Notes: generated by a model from the sequence alone, not told the origin. Shown: positions 34,326 through 43,612, counted from the first letter of the stretch. The stretch is 52,224 nt of DNA from CBETVX01 sp965539935 (GCA_965539935.1 CBETVX010000019.1:1-52224), one strand, 5' to 3'. A program made the numbers and translations.

Positions 34326-34551
34326 TTTCATCACCTTTCTATTGTCTTTTTAATATTTTCTAAGCTTAATAGTATCTGAATCTTTGTCATAAATAAAATA
34401 TATATTAATTATTAAGCTTAAACTATCACTTAAGTTATTCTTTAGAATAAAATATTATTGTCAATATTATTATATCAAATTTTACCAACTATATAAGTTT
34501 TCTTTTATGGAAATAATATTTTATATAGTCCACCATAAGGAAGGTGAAAGA

Positions 34552-34791
34552 ATGAGTAAAAGGTTTAGCTTTAGAAATTCAACTGGAAGAAATGAAACAA
34601 GTAAGGATAATTTCAAAAGATATCTATACACCACAGAAATAACACAACCTGAAACCCCAATTAATACTAACGTTTATATACCAACTATTGATGAACCTTC
34701 TGATAAAGAAAAAAATATTCCTTATGATTCCACAATAAATACTAATGAATATATCCCTAATTTAGAAAAACAAACTATCCCTAGGCATTAA
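34552..34791 (+). CDS. Hypothetical 79-residue protein with duplicated NTN(V/E)YIP motif
   Basis: Not recognised. Hydrophilic and likely disordered, with a basic Ser/Arg-rich N-terminus (MSKRFSFRNSTGRNETSK). The C-terminal half contains two copies of a short unit, INTNVYIPTIDE and INTNEYIPNLEK. The ATG at 34552 follows AAGGAAGGTGAAAGA. A long upstream frame from 34507 lacks a ribosome site. The terminator stem begins inside the coding sequence. A sporulation or surface role is possible but unsupported. Confidence 0.65.
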   Translation: MSKRFSFRNSTGRNETSKDNFKRYLYTTEITQPETPINTNVYIPTIDEPSDKEKNIPYDSTINTNEYIPNLEKQTIPRH

Positions 34792-34806
34792 TACCTAGGG
34801 ATAGTT
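34773..34806. terminator. Bidirectional terminator overlapping a gene end
   Basis: A 13-bp perfect stem AACTATCCCTAGG/CCTAGGGATAGTT with an 8-base loop that contains the stop codon of the 79-residue protein. The CoA transferase gene converges from the other side. Confidence 0.75.
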
Positions 34807-34839
34807 AAAGAGAATATATCTATGGCTACATATATTTAA

Positions 34840-36387
34840 TTAGCATATCTCAAGACCCATTTTTTCATCTCTAAAGATTCTTTCATCCATTATCTTTAGA
34901 TCTTCAGCGATTTGAGGTCTAAATTCCATTTGAGCAATTATGTCTTTCTCTAAATCAACTCCTGGAGCTATTTCAGTTAAGATAATACCCTTTTCATTTA
35001 ATTCAAATACTGCTCTTTCAGTTATATATATAACTGGTTGCCCTACTTCATATGCGTATTCCCCTGAGAAGGTAATTTGTTCTACATTTTCAATGAATTT
35101 CTTTGCTCTACCTTCATTTAGTATCTTTATACTTCCATCTTTAACTTCAACTTTAAGTCCTCCTGCAGTAAAGGTACCACAGTAAACAACCTTTTTAGCA
35201 TTTTGAGATATGTTTATAAAACCTCCACATCCAGCTAATTTAGGTCCAAATTTACTTACATTAACATTGCCCTTCTTATCACATTGTGCAAGACCAAGGA
35301 ATGTAATATCAAGTCCTCCACCATCGTAGAAGTCAAACTGATATGGCTGATCAATTATGGCATCGGCATTTGTTGCAGCCCCAAAGCTTAGTCCACCAGC
35401 CGGTACACCACCTATAGTTCCAGCCTCTGTAGTAAGTATAAGTCCTTCTATACCTTCTTCATTAGCCACATTAGAAACACCTTCTGGCATACCTATTCCT
35501 AAATTAGTTACAGCATTAGGAACAAGCTCCATAGCAGCTCTCCTTGCAATAACCTTTCTAATATCCAATTTCATAGGTGGTATTGCACCAAGAGGTATTC
35601 TTATTTCTTGAGAATATGAAGGATTATAATCTTCTGCAAAGGTTTGCATGTGCTCCTGAGGTTTTGCTTCTACTATGGCATCTACATAAATACCTGGTAT
35701 CTTTACTTGGCTATAATCTAAAGAACCATTAGCTACTACCTTTTCTACCTGAAGAATTACAATACCTCCAGAATTTTTAGCGGCCTGGGCCATAGTTAAC
35801 ATTTCTAAGTTCAAACACTCTTTTGTAAATGTACAGTTACCATCTTCATCAGCATAAGTACCCCTAATAATTGCTACATCCACTGGAATTGAGTGATAAA
35901 ACATCCACTCTTCTCCTTTTAAGTTAACTATTTCAACAATATCTTCCTTAGTTATTTCATTAACCTTTCCACCTTCAATCCTTGGGTCAACATAGGTCTT
36001 TAAACCAACCTTAGTTAATATACCTGGTTTATGGGCAGCTGTCGCTCTAAACAGTTGAGATATAGCACCCTGTGGAAGATTATACGCTTCAACCTTATTT
36101 TCCATTGCTAACTTTCCTAGTTTTGGAGCAAGCCCCCAGTGACCACCTATTACTTTCTTTACAAGTCCTTCATGTCCTAAATGATTGAGTCCTCTATCTC
36201 CTCCATCACCTTGACCAGCGGCATATAGTAAAGTTAAATCCTTAGGAGCTCCCTCTGCCAAAAATTTTTCTTCTATAGCATGGGTAATTGCTTCTGGGTG
36301 CATGTTACCAACGAATCCACCAGTTGCAATAGTTACTCCATCCTTTATAAGTGCTACGGCTTCTTCTACAGATATTACTTTAGACAT
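34840..36387 (-). CDS. Acyl-CoA:acetate/3-ketoacid CoA transferase, fused alpha-beta
   Basis: A 515-residue family I CoA transferase with both halves in one chain (COG4670/YdiF type). The N-terminal half has GGFVGNMHPEAI; the C-terminal half has the catalytic Glu in LILTTEAGTIGG (near 319), which forms the glutamyl-CoA thioester, and the oxyanion region GVPAGGLSFGAATN. It moves CoA between short-chain acids such as acetate, butyrate, acetoacetate or 3-hydroxybutyrate. AGGGGGGAAAG precedes the ATG. It lies 44 bases after a GntP permease gene in the same operon, behind a sigma-54 promoter, so it likely activates the imported acid. Confidence 0.93.
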   Translation of the reverse strand: MSKVISVEEAVALIKDGVTIATGGFVGNMHPEAITHAIEEKFLAEGAPKDLTLLYAAGQGDGGDRGLNHLGHEGLVKKVIGGHWGLAPKLGKLAMENKVEAYNLPQGAISQLFRATAAHKPGILTKVGLKTYVDPRIEGGKVNEITKEDIVEIVNLKGEEWMFYHSIPVDVAIIRGTYADEDGNCTFTKECLNLEMLTMAQAAKNSGGIVILQVEKVVANGSLDYSQVKIPGIYVDAIVEAKPQEHMQTFAEDYNPSYSQEIRIPLGAIPPMKLDIRKVIARRAAMELVPNAVTNLGIGMPEGVSNVANEEGIEGLILTTEAGTIGGVPAGGLSFGAATNADAIIDQPYQFDFYDGGGLDITFLGLAQCDKKGNVNVSKFGPKLAGCGGFINISQNAKKVVYCGTFTAGGLKVEVKDGSIKILNEGRAKKFIENVEQITFSGEYAYEVGQPVIYITERAVFELNEKGIILTEIAPGVDLEKDIIAQMEFRPQIAEDLKIMDERIFRDEKMGLEIC

Positions 36388-36431
36388 TCTTCTTTCCCCC
36401 CTATTATTTATAAATTAAATAAATATATTTT

Positions 36432-37787
36432 CTATGCTATACCTGTTATTAGATAGAATACTGAAATCACTAATGATGCTATAATTGGTAATACAATAGT
36501 ATTTACTGCAATATCCTTATAACTTTCTTTATGAGTCAACTGACAAACTGCTAATAATGTGATTACAGCACCACAGTGTGGAAGTGAGTCTAATCCACCT
36601 GCTGCCACAAGCATGATTCTATGAAGGGCTTCTGGAGCAATACCCATTGCCATAAACTCCTTAGATAGTACCTCAAGGGCAATAGCTGTACCACCAGATG
36701 ATGAACCAACTATACCTGCTAATAATGTAGTGGAGATACCTACTTTGAATACTGATGGAATTGCCATACCAACTATACCCATCTTTACTGTTGTGAAGGC
36801 TGCTAATGATTTAATAACTCCACCATAACCAACTTCTGATGCGGTATTAAATATAGGTAAAAGTGCTCCAACAGCCCCATCAAATACTGTTTTATTAGCA
36901 TTTGGAATGAATCTTTTCATTGTAATTAATATAAATATTACTGCAGTAGCAAGACCAATAATTACTGGCCATGTTCCATTTACAGCTCCACCGGCAGCTT
37001 CGTATTTAGATACTACTGATGGCATCTTGAAATACCAGTTTGTAAGTATATAATTAAGTATAAATACCATAACAATAGGTGTAATAGCAAGACCAAAGCT
37101 CGGAATATTCTCATCTAATTCATGTAAATTTTCATTTGGATGATTTCCATATCCTTCTCCAGCAGCATTTGCCTTAGCTGCTTGACCGTTAAGATACCAA
37201 ACTCCACCAAAGAACATAATTGCACCAGCTAGTATACCTAGTACTGGTCCAGCATATATATCAGTTCCAAAGTAAATTGTTGGCATAGTATTTAAGTATT
37301 GTGGTGAACCTGGAAGGGCTGTCATTGTAAAGGTAAATGCACCTAAAGCAATTGCCCCCGGTAATAATCTCTTAGGTACATCTGCTCTTCTAAACAATGT
37401 TGCTCCAATTGGATACATTGCAAAAACAACAACGAATAATGAAACTCCACCATAAGTTAATAATCCTGTTGCTACAACTACCGCAGCAATAGCCCTTTTG
37501 GTTCCAAACTTCTCAGCTATAAAATCAGCTATTGCAGTTGCTGCTCCTGTGATTCCCATTAATTTACCAAAGATTGCTCCAGCTAAGAATACGGGTAAAT
37601 AGTTACCTACATATCCAACTGCGGCAGGCATAAATACATTAGATAATGCATGAAGTGACGGCATTTCTCCTGATACTAATGCTGCTACCATTGCTAAGAT
37701 TGGTGCCAAAACAAGTACTGTTACTCCTCTGTAAGCAAAATACATAAGTGCGACTAAAGTTAAAATAATCGAAATTACTCCTAACAT
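36432..37787 (-). CDS. GntP-family permease
   Basis: A 451-residue membrane carrier with about 12 segments. GntP-family signs are the N-terminal MYFAYRGVTVLVLAPILA and GSSSGGTAIALEVLS in the second half. Members import gluconate, but others carry D-3-hydroxybutyrate or related hydroxy/keto acids. Pairing with a CoA transferase favours a short-chain hydroxy or keto acid, by inference. The ATG at 37787 is 7 bases after AAAGGAGG; an in-frame start at 37820 precedes that site. Controlled from the sigma-54 promoter at 37977-37992. Confidence 0.9.
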   Translation of the reverse strand: MLGVISIILTLVALMYFAYRGVTVLVLAPILAMVAALVSGEMPSLHALSNVFMPAAVGYVGNYLPVFLAGAIFGKLMGITGAATAIADFIAEKFGTKRAIAAVVVATGLLTYGGVSLFVVVFAMYPIGATLFRRADVPKRLLPGAIALGAFTFTMTALPGSPQYLNTMPTIYFGTDIYAGPVLGILAGAIMFFGGVWYLNGQAAKANAAGEGYGNHPNENLHELDENIPSFGLAITPIVMVFILNYILTNWYFKMPSVVSKYEAAGGAVNGTWPVIIGLATAVIFILITMKRFIPNANKTVFDGAVGALLPIFNTASEVGYGGVIKSLAAFTTVKMGIVGMAIPSVFKVGISTTLLAGIVGSSSGGTAIALEVLSKEFMAMGIAPEALHRIMLVAAGGLDSLPHCGAVITLLAVCQLTHKESYKDIAVNTIVLPIIASLVISVFYLITGIA

Positions 37788-37909
37788 TAAATGTCCTCCT
37801 TTATTTTTTTTATAATTCACGGGAAATCATAGATTTATGAAAAATATATATAATTCCCCTAATGAATTTAAATTAGTTTAAATTATTTTATAGTAACTCC
37901 CATAGCATT

Positions 37910-37923
37910 GGGAAACGTTTTCT
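37910..37923 (-). promoter_or_regulatory. Candidate CcpA (cre) site downstream of the sigma-54 promoter
   Basis: GGGAAACGTTTTCT matches the 14-base cre consensus TGWAARCGYTWNCW at 12 positions, on both strands. It lies about 45-55 bases downstream of the expected transcription start, a position suited to roadblock repression by CcpA. Confidence 0.5.
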
Positions 37924-37976
37924 GTTGGGTTAAAAAAATATCTTTTACGATTATGCACTTCTTGCTTAATATAAAT

Positions 37977-37992
37977 AGCAAGAACCATACCA
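37977..37992 (-). promoter_or_regulatory. Sigma-54 (-24/-12) promoter of the gntP/CoA-transferase operon
   Basis: On the minus strand TGGTATG-N4-TTGCT has GG and GC exactly 10 bases apart, an almost perfect RpoN promoter. It is 190 bases before the gntP start. The next gene upstream encodes a sigma-54-dependent activator, which strongly supports the assignment. Confidence 0.85.
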
Positions 37993-38155
37993 TATCAAAA
38001 GTTAATCGTTATTTTTTTATCAAATTTTGTTTATTTCTTTATTTTCTTTCATAGTAATAAAGCATATATCATAAGTCCTGCTTATTTTAAATCTTTACAT
38101 GTTTTTTTATCAATTTCATTTTATAGGTATACTTTTATATTTTTAAGGATTAGAA

Positions 38156-38197
38156 ACAAAGAAAAACTGTAAACAAACGTTTACAGTTTTTCTTTGT
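38156..38197 (-). terminator. 19-bp perfect palindrome after the activator gene
   Basis: ACAAAGAAAAACTGTAAAC and its exact complement flank loop AAAC. It lies about 60 bases past the stop of the sigma-54 activator gene and about 165 bases upstream of the sigma-54 promoter. It can act as a terminator (T-rich 3' arm) and could also be an activator-binding site. Confidence 0.6.
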
Positions 38198-38260
38198 CGT
38201 AGTATTATTCAGCTTTTTCAACAGGTTGTTTGTGTTAACTTTTTATTACATGTTAAATCA

Positions 38261-39973
38261 TTATACATCCTTTATCTTGTATTTTTCTAACTTTTTATAT
38301 AAATTAACACGACTTATTCCTAAACTTTTAGCTGTTTTATTTTTATTACCTTTATTTTTATTTAGGGACTCAATTATCATCTCTTTTTCTACTTCTTCAA
38401 GGACCGCTTTTAATTTTTTATTACCTGTGAATTTATTTTTTAACTTATTTTTAGTAATTCTCTTAGGAAGATGCTCTGGCTTTATAACTAAATCCGATGA
38501 TAACATATTGATGGCTCTTTCTATAACGTTTTCCAATTCTCTAATATTTCCTGGCCAGCTATAGTTTTGAAGGTATTCTATTGCTTCATCGGATATACCC
38601 TCAACATATATACCCAATCTTTTAGTCAGTTTGTTTTTAAGGGCATTTGCCAAATCCGGTATATCTTCTCTTCTGTCCCTAAGAGGTGGTATTCTTAGAC
38701 TAACCACATTTAATCTGTAGTATAAATCTTCTCTAAATCCATTGTTTTGAACTAATCTTTCAAGATCTTTATTGGTAGAAGCAATTATTCTCACATCAAG
38801 ATTTTTTACTATATTACCTCCTACCCTTTCAAATTCCTTTTCTTGAAGGACTCTCAAAAGCTTAGCTTGCATATTCATTGGCATATCTCCAATTTCATCT
38901 AGTAGTATAGTTCCTCCATTAGCAAGCTCAAACTTTCCTGGTTTTCCACCTTTTTTAGCCCCTGTAAAGGCGCCTTCTTCATACCCAAATAGCTCAGATT
39001 CTAAAAGATCTGAAGGTATGGCAGCACAATTTATTTTTACAAAGGGCCCTAGTCTTCTATTACTGGCATTATGAATAGAATGGGCAATAAGTTCCTTCCC
39101 TGTACCACTTTCTCCCAATATTAATATATTTGAATTAGTTTTTGCTACCTTTCGAGCCATATTTTTTACTTCTATCATCTTTTGACTCTTACCGATACAA
39201 TTTTCAAAGGAATATTTTGCAACTCTTTTATTATCGAATTCTTTTTTATAATATTCTAGTTCCTTCTCTAAGGTATCAATTTTTTTGCTTAAAGATAGGA
39301 AATCACCTATATCTTTAAACATTACTTTTCCTACTGCTCCTACTACCTTCCCATCTTTTTTTATGGGAATACGCATTGCTATCATCTTATTTCCCCTGAT
39401 TTCTTGTATATCTCCTACTTCTCTAACGCCATTTTTAGCAACTATATGCATTCTGGTATTTTCTATGACTTCAGTAACATGTTTTCCTTCTGGATTAGGC
39501 TTTCTAAGAAATTCTTTATAAGCCTTACTCATCATTTGTACAATACCATCTTTATCTACAACTACTACCCATTCGTTTACAGTATCTAATATGGTGTGTA
39601 ATACATTTATATATGTTTCATCTTCATCTAGCCTCTTACTGATTTTATTAAAATCCGTTATATCATTAAATAGAGCAATGGCACCGTATGTTATTTCATC
39701 GTCTTTTATAGGAAATCTATTTACTAAAAGGGTCTTTTCTTTTAGTTTGAATCTTTTATTATATTGAGGATTATTGTTTTCTATTACTTTTAAAAGTTCA
39801 CTATTATAAACTACTTCGTTTATTTTTCTTCCTATACTTTCATCATAATTAACACCAATAAGCTCCTGGGCACGCTTATTTATGATAATAATTTTGCCTT
39901 CCCGGTCTATACCAATTAACGCTTCCTTCATTTTATCTAGTATATGACCTATAAACAATTCTAAAATTTTCAT
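38261..39973 (-). CDS. Sigma-54-dependent transcriptional activator with PAS sensor domains
   Basis: A 570-residue enhancer-binding protein. Two PAS-type domains (about 8-115 and 120-235) form a sensory half. The AAA+ domain has Walker A GESGTGKE (near 286), the sigma-54 contact loop GAFTGA (near 336) and ILLDEIGDMP. A C-terminal Fis-type HTH has NKNKTAKSLGISRVNLYKKL. It lacks a receiver domain, so a small molecule bound by the PAS domains is the likely signal. It lies between the gntP/CoA-transferase operon and the etf operon; the sigma-54 promoter next to it is the obvious target. Confidence 0.95.
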   Translation of the reverse strand: MKILELFIGHILDKMKEALIGIDREGKIIIINKRAQELIGVNYDESIGRKINEVVYNSELLKVIENNNPQYNKRFKLKEKTLLVNRFPIKDDEITYGAIALFNDITDFNKISKRLDEDETYINVLHTILDTVNEWVVVVDKDGIVQMMSKAYKEFLRKPNPEGKHVTEVIENTRMHIVAKNGVREVGDIQEIRGNKMIAMRIPIKKDGKVVGAVGKVMFKDIGDFLSLSKKIDTLEKELEYYKKEFDNKRVAKYSFENCIGKSQKMIEVKNMARKVAKTNSNILILGESGTGKELIAHSIHNASNRRLGPFVKINCAAIPSDLLESELFGYEEGAFTGAKKGGKPGKFELANGGTILLDEIGDMPMNMQAKLLRVLQEKEFERVGGNIVKNLDVRIIASTNKDLERLVQNNGFREDLYYRLNVVSLRIPPLRDRREDIPDLANALKNKLTKRLGIYVEGISDEAIEYLQNYSWPGNIRELENVIERAINMLSSDLVIKPEHLPKRITKNKLKNKFTGNKKLKAVLEEVEKEMIIESLNKNKGNKNKTAKSLGISRVNLYKKLEKYKIKDV

Positions 39974-40065
39974 TTCGCCACCTCTGCTCTATGAAAAACC
40001 TATTTTGTAAGAATTATATCATATAAGCATATTTTCTTCAAAATAGATGTTAGCTTTTATCCAAA

Positions 40066-40104
40066 AATTAAGCCTTTGCTTTAAGATAAAGCAAAGGCTT
40101 AATT
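40066..40104 (-). terminator. Terminator after etfA
   Basis: A 17-bp perfect stem (AATTAAGCCTTTGCTTT and complement) with a 5-base loop and T-runs on both sides, about 20 bases past the etfA stop. It ends the six-gene butyryl-CoA operon. Confidence 0.9.
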
Positions 40105-40121
40105 TTTTATTTGTTCTATGT

Positions 40122-41129
40122 TTATTTTTCCTTTGTAGCTGCTACTTCTTCTATTAAAGCTGGAATTACTTTATGAACATCTCCTACTATACCAAGATCA
40201 GCTGTTTCAAATATTGGTGCAGTTTCATCTTTGTTTATTGCAATAATAAAATCTGACTCTTCCATACCTGCAAGATGCTGAATTGCTCCTGAAATACCAC
40301 ATGCTATATAGAGATTAGGTCTTACTGTCTTACCTGTTTGACCTACTTGATAATCTCTAGCTATCCATCCTGAATCTACTGCGGCACGGGAAGCCGATAC
40401 TTGCCCTTCAAGTACCTTAGCAAGTTCTTTAAGCATTTTGAAATTCTCTGGTTTTCCTAGACCTCTACCGCCAGAAACTAAGATATTAGCCTCCTCAATA
40501 TTTACTTGTTCTTTCTTTTCTTTAACTACTTCAAGCACTTCTATGTTCATATCTTCCTTAGATAACTCAACCTTAAATTCTTCAACTACACCCTGTCTAT
40601 TTTCATCTCTTTCTGCTATTTCCATAACCCCTGGTCTTACCGTAGACATTTGTGGTCTATGATCTGGACAAACAATTGTTGCCATAATATTTCCACCAAA
40701 TGCTGGTCTTGTCATTAATAGATTATTATTCTTCTCATCTATATCAAGAGAAGTACAGTCTGCTGTAAGTCCTGTATATACTCTTGCTGACACTCTTGGT
40801 GCTAAGTCTCTTCCTATTGCCGTTGCTCCTATCATGAATATTTCAGGCTTATTTTCTTTTATGACCTTTGTTAAAACCTTTGTATATGGTTCTGTTGTAT
40901 ATATTTTGAGGATTTCATCATCAGTATATAATACTTTATCTGCTCCAAAATAAATTAGTTCATTTAAATTATCTTTAATATCATGTCCTAATACTACCGC
41001 AGTTACTTCTTCATTAAGTTTATCCGCAAGTTCTCTACCCTTACCTAAAAGTTCTAAAGATACTCTTTGGATTTCACCATCTCTTTGCTCTACAAATACG
41101 TAAACTCCCTTATATTCTGATATATTCAA
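40122..41129 (-). CDS. etfA: Electron transfer flavoprotein, alpha subunit
   Basis: A 335-residue EtfA. The C-terminal FAD-binding domain shows SGGRGLGKPENF, SRAAVDSGW, YQVGQTGKTVRPNLYIACG and GISGAIQHLAGM. With EtfB it forms the flavoprotein that passes electrons to butyryl-CoA dehydrogenase; in Clostridia this complex can bifurcate NADH electrons to crotonyl-CoA and ferredoxin. It starts 25 bases after etfB and is the last gene of the operon. Confidence 0.96.
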   Translation of the reverse strand: MNISEYKGVYVFVEQRDGEIQRVSLELLGKGRELADKLNEEVTAVVLGHDIKDNLNELIYFGADKVLYTDDEILKIYTTEPYTKVLTKVIKENKPEIFMIGATAIGRDLAPRVSARVYTGLTADCTSLDIDEKNNNLLMTRPAFGGNIMATIVCPDHRPQMSTVRPGVMEIAERDENRQGVVEEFKVELSKEDMNIEVLEVVKEKKEQVNIEEANILVSGGRGLGKPENFKMLKELAKVLEGQVSASRAAVDSGWIARDYQVGQTGKTVRPNLYIACGISGAIQHLAGMEESDFIIAINKDETAPIFETADLGIVGDVHKVIPALIEEVAATKEK

Positions 41130-41154
41130 ATTATTCCCTCCTAACTACACAGTT

Positions 41155-41940
41155 TTATATTACATGCTTTTCTTTAAGTTTTTTAACAATAATTTGAGCA
41201 GCTTCCTTAGGTTCTACATTATTATATTTTTCTCCCGCTGCCTTAGCTCCCTTTGTAAAGGACTTCTTAACCTTTGTAGGAGAACCTTTAAGACCTATAT
41301 GTTCTGTATTAACTTCTATATCTTCTAAAGTCCACTTTATTATTTCTTTTTCCCTATAAGCATCTAAAATTCCACCTACTGACATATATCTTGGCTTATT
41401 CATTTCGCTTAAAGTTGTTATAAGGCATGGAGTTTTTACTTTTATCTTATGATATCCATCCTCAAACACCCTCTTTAATATTAAGCTATCTCCATCTTTT
41501 TCAAGCCCCTCCACATAACTTACCTGTGGAATTCCTAAGTGTTCTGCTATTTGTGGTCCAACTTGTGCAGTATCTCCATCAATCGCTTGTCTACCAGCTA
41601 TTATTAAATCATAATCCATCTTCTTAATAGCTGCTGCAAGGGTAGTTGATGTAGCCCATGTATCTGCTCCAGCAAAGGCTCTATCTGTAAGGAGTATAGC
41701 TTCATCAGCCCCCATTGCAAGGGCTTCCCTTAAAGCCTTCTCTGCCTGTGGAGGTCCCATTGTTAGTACTGTAACCTTAGCCCCTATTTCATCCTTTAAA
41801 GTAAGAGCTGCTTCAAGGCCACTTTTATCATCTGGATTTATTATACTTGGAACACCATCTCTTATTAGAGTTCCAGTTTTTGGATCAAGTCTAACTTCTG
41901 TAGTATCTGGAACTTGTTTTATACATACTATAATATTCAT
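41155..41940 (-). CDS. etfB: Electron transfer flavoprotein, beta subunit
   Basis: A 261-residue EtfB with family stretches NIIVCIKQVPDTTEVR, LTMGPPQAEKALREALAMGAD and the signature IIAGRQAIDGDTAQVGPQIAE. It is the partner of EtfA, encoded next. Its start lies 13 bases after the acyl-CoA dehydrogenase stop, typical of the bcd-etfB-etfA arrangement. Confidence 0.96.
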   Translation of the reverse strand: MNIIVCIKQVPDTTEVRLDPKTGTLIRDGVPSIINPDDKSGLEAALTLKDEIGAKVTVLTMGPPQAEKALREALAMGADEAILLTDRAFAGADTWATSTTLAAAIKKMDYDLIIAGRQAIDGDTAQVGPQIAEHLGIPQVSYVEGLEKDGDSLILKRVFEDGYHKIKVKTPCLITTLSEMNKPRYMSVGGILDAYREKEIIKWTLEDIEVNTEHIGLKGSPTKVKKSFTKGAKAAGEKYNNVEPKEAAQIIVKKLKEKHVI

Positions 41941-41953
41941 TACTAATGCCCCC

Positions 41954-43093
41954 TTATCTTAATATGCTTCCAGCTATAACCATTTTTTGAACTTCTGAAG
42001 TACCTTCGTATATTTCAGTTATTTTAGCATCCCTCATCATTCTTTCAACTGGATATTCCCTAGTATATCCATATCCACCATGAAGTTGAACAGCCTTAGT
42101 TGTAACCTCCATGGCTACTTCAGCTGCAAATAGCTTTGCCATTGCCGCTTTATCACTGAAGAACTCCTTGTTGTCCTTTGCTCTTGCCGCTCTATAAACT
42201 AACATTCTTGCTGCATCAGTTTTTGTCTGCATATCTGCAAGTTCAAATTGAGTATTTTGGAACTTAGCTATAGGTCTTCCAAATTGTTTTCTTTCCTTTA
42301 CATATTTTATTGTTTCATCTATTGCACCTTGTGCAATACCCAATGCCTGTGCTGCTATACCTATACGTCCTCCGTCTAATGTTTTCATTGCTATTTTAAA
42401 GCCTTTGCCTTCTTTACCTAGAAGATTTTCCTTTGGAACCTTAACATTTTCAAAGATAAGTTCACATGTAGCCGATCCCTTTATACCCATCTTTGCTTCC
42501 TTTTTACCTATGCTAAATCCTTCAAATCCACGTTCAACTATAAAGGCTGATATTCCCCTAGTTCCCTTTGACTTATCGGTCATAGCCATAATAATATATA
42601 TATCTGCATAACCTGCATTTGTTATAAATATCTTAGATCCATTTAAAATATAGTGATCCCCAACAAGTTCTGCTCTAGTTTGTTGTCCCGCTGCATCAGT
42701 TCCCGCATTTGGTTCTGTCAATCCAAAGGCCCCTAATTTTTCTCCCTTTGCAAGAGGTATTAAATACTTTTGCTTTTGTTCTTCTGTTCCATGTTCATAT
42801 ATTGGTGCTGCACAAAGAGACGTATGGGCAGATACAATAACACCTGTTGTGGCACATGCCTTAGAAAGTTCTTCTACAGCCATTGCATACGCAAGATTGT
42901 CTCCCCCTTGCCCTCCGTACTCTTTTGGAAAAGGTATCCCCAATAATCCATATCTAGCAAGCTTTTTAACTGTTTCTACTGGAAACATCTCTTTTTCATC
43001 AACTTCTTCTGCCAAAGGTTTTACTTCATTTTCAGTAAATTCTCTATACATTTGTCTTAACATTTCATACTCTTTAGGTATACGAAAATCCAT
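41954..43093 (-). CDS. bcd: Short-chain acyl-CoA dehydrogenase, probable butyryl-CoA dehydrogenase
   Basis: A 379-residue FAD enzyme, usual length for Bcd. Signature motifs are GAFGLTEPNAGTDA (flavin and substrate site) and QLHGGYGYTREYPVERMMRD, with the catalytic Glu in EIYEGTSEVQ near 364. It reduces crotonyl-CoA to butyryl-CoA with electrons from EtfAB. AAAGGAGG precedes the ATG. Co-operonic with etfBA, and with a MaoC hydratase in place of crotonase. Confidence 0.95.
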   Translation of the reverse strand: MDFRIPKEYEMLRQMYREFTENEVKPLAEEVDEKEMFPVETVKKLARYGLLGIPFPKEYGGQGGDNLAYAMAVEELSKACATTGVIVSAHTSLCAAPIYEHGTEEQKQKYLIPLAKGEKLGAFGLTEPNAGTDAAGQQTRAELVGDHYILNGSKIFITNAGYADIYIIMAMTDKSKGTRGISAFIVERGFEGFSIGKKEAKMGIKGSATCELIFENVKVPKENLLGKEGKGFKIAMKTLDGGRIGIAAQALGIAQGAIDETIKYVKERKQFGRPIAKFQNTQFELADMQTKTDAARMLVYRAARAKDNKEFFSDKAAMAKLFAAEVAMEVTTKAVQLHGGYGYTREYPVERMMRDAKITEIYEGTSEVQKMVIAGSILR

Positions 43094-43195
43094 TTATTTT
43101 CCTCCTTTTCAACTACTAATTCATTATTTTAGATAAATGTTGTTTATGAATATAAACTTGTTTGTTAATTAACTAACTTTGTTTTTTGTAATTAA

Positions 43196-43612
43196 TTACT
43201 TTGGAGGCATAACAGTAGCTACTCCCTTTAAAACTACTTCTCCTTTTTGATTTGTACACACTGTGCTAAGCTTAATTCTATTTTTTTCTTCTATCTTTTC
43301 TATAACTTCTACTTCCGCCTTTATAGTATCTCCAAATCTAACCGGTGCAGTAAACTTAAGCTCTTGCCCTAGGTATATGGTTCCTGGTCCTGGAAGATGT
43401 ACTCCAAGTACAGCTGATATAAGTCCCGCTGTTAACATTCCATGGGCTATTCTTCCCTTGAACATTGTATCCTTTGATACTTCTTCATTTATATGTGCTG
43501 GATTAATGTCACCTGTTATTCCAGCATATAGATAAACGTCTGTTTCTGTTATGGTTTTTTGAAAATGAGCTTTGTCTCCAATATTTATTTCTTTAATACT
43601 TTTACCACGCAT
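43196..43612 (-). CDS. MaoC-family (R)-specific enoyl-CoA hydratase (PhaJ type)
   Basis: A 138-residue single hot-dog hydratase. The catalytic Asp-His pair is D35 and H40 in GDINPAHINEE, followed by FKGRIAHGMLTAGLIS. PhaJ-type enzymes interconvert crotonyl-CoA and (R)-3-hydroxybutyryl-CoA, opposite in stereochemistry to crotonase. It sits between thiolase and butyryl-CoA dehydrogenase genes. A TAAGGAGG site precedes the ATG. The stereochemistry is a family property, not something the sequence proves. Confidence 0.92.
   Translation of the reverse strand: MRGKSIKEINIGDKAHFQKTITETDVYLYAGITGDINPAHINEEVSKDTMFKGRIAHGMLTAGLISAVLGVHLPGPGTIYLGQELKFTAPVRFGDTIKAEVEVIEKIEEKNRIKLSTVCTNQKGEVVLKGVATVMPPK

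Larger units (their letters stand above)
37788..38260. other. Regulatory intergenic region of the gntP operon
   Basis: About 470 bases without a gene. It holds, in minus-strand order, the terminator-like 19-bp palindrome (38156-38197), an AT-rich stretch with an imperfect repeat near 38054-38086 that could be an activator site, the sigma-54 promoter, an inverted repeat over its -12 (37959-37984), and the cre-like site. Confidence 0.7.

Noticed and set aside
43155..43185. Rex (TTGTTAA-N4-TTAACAA) site upstream of the acyl-CoA dehydrogenase gene
   Set aside because: TTGTTAATTAAC has the half-sites overlapping instead of spaced, so it does not fit the Rex consensus in this AT-rich DNA.
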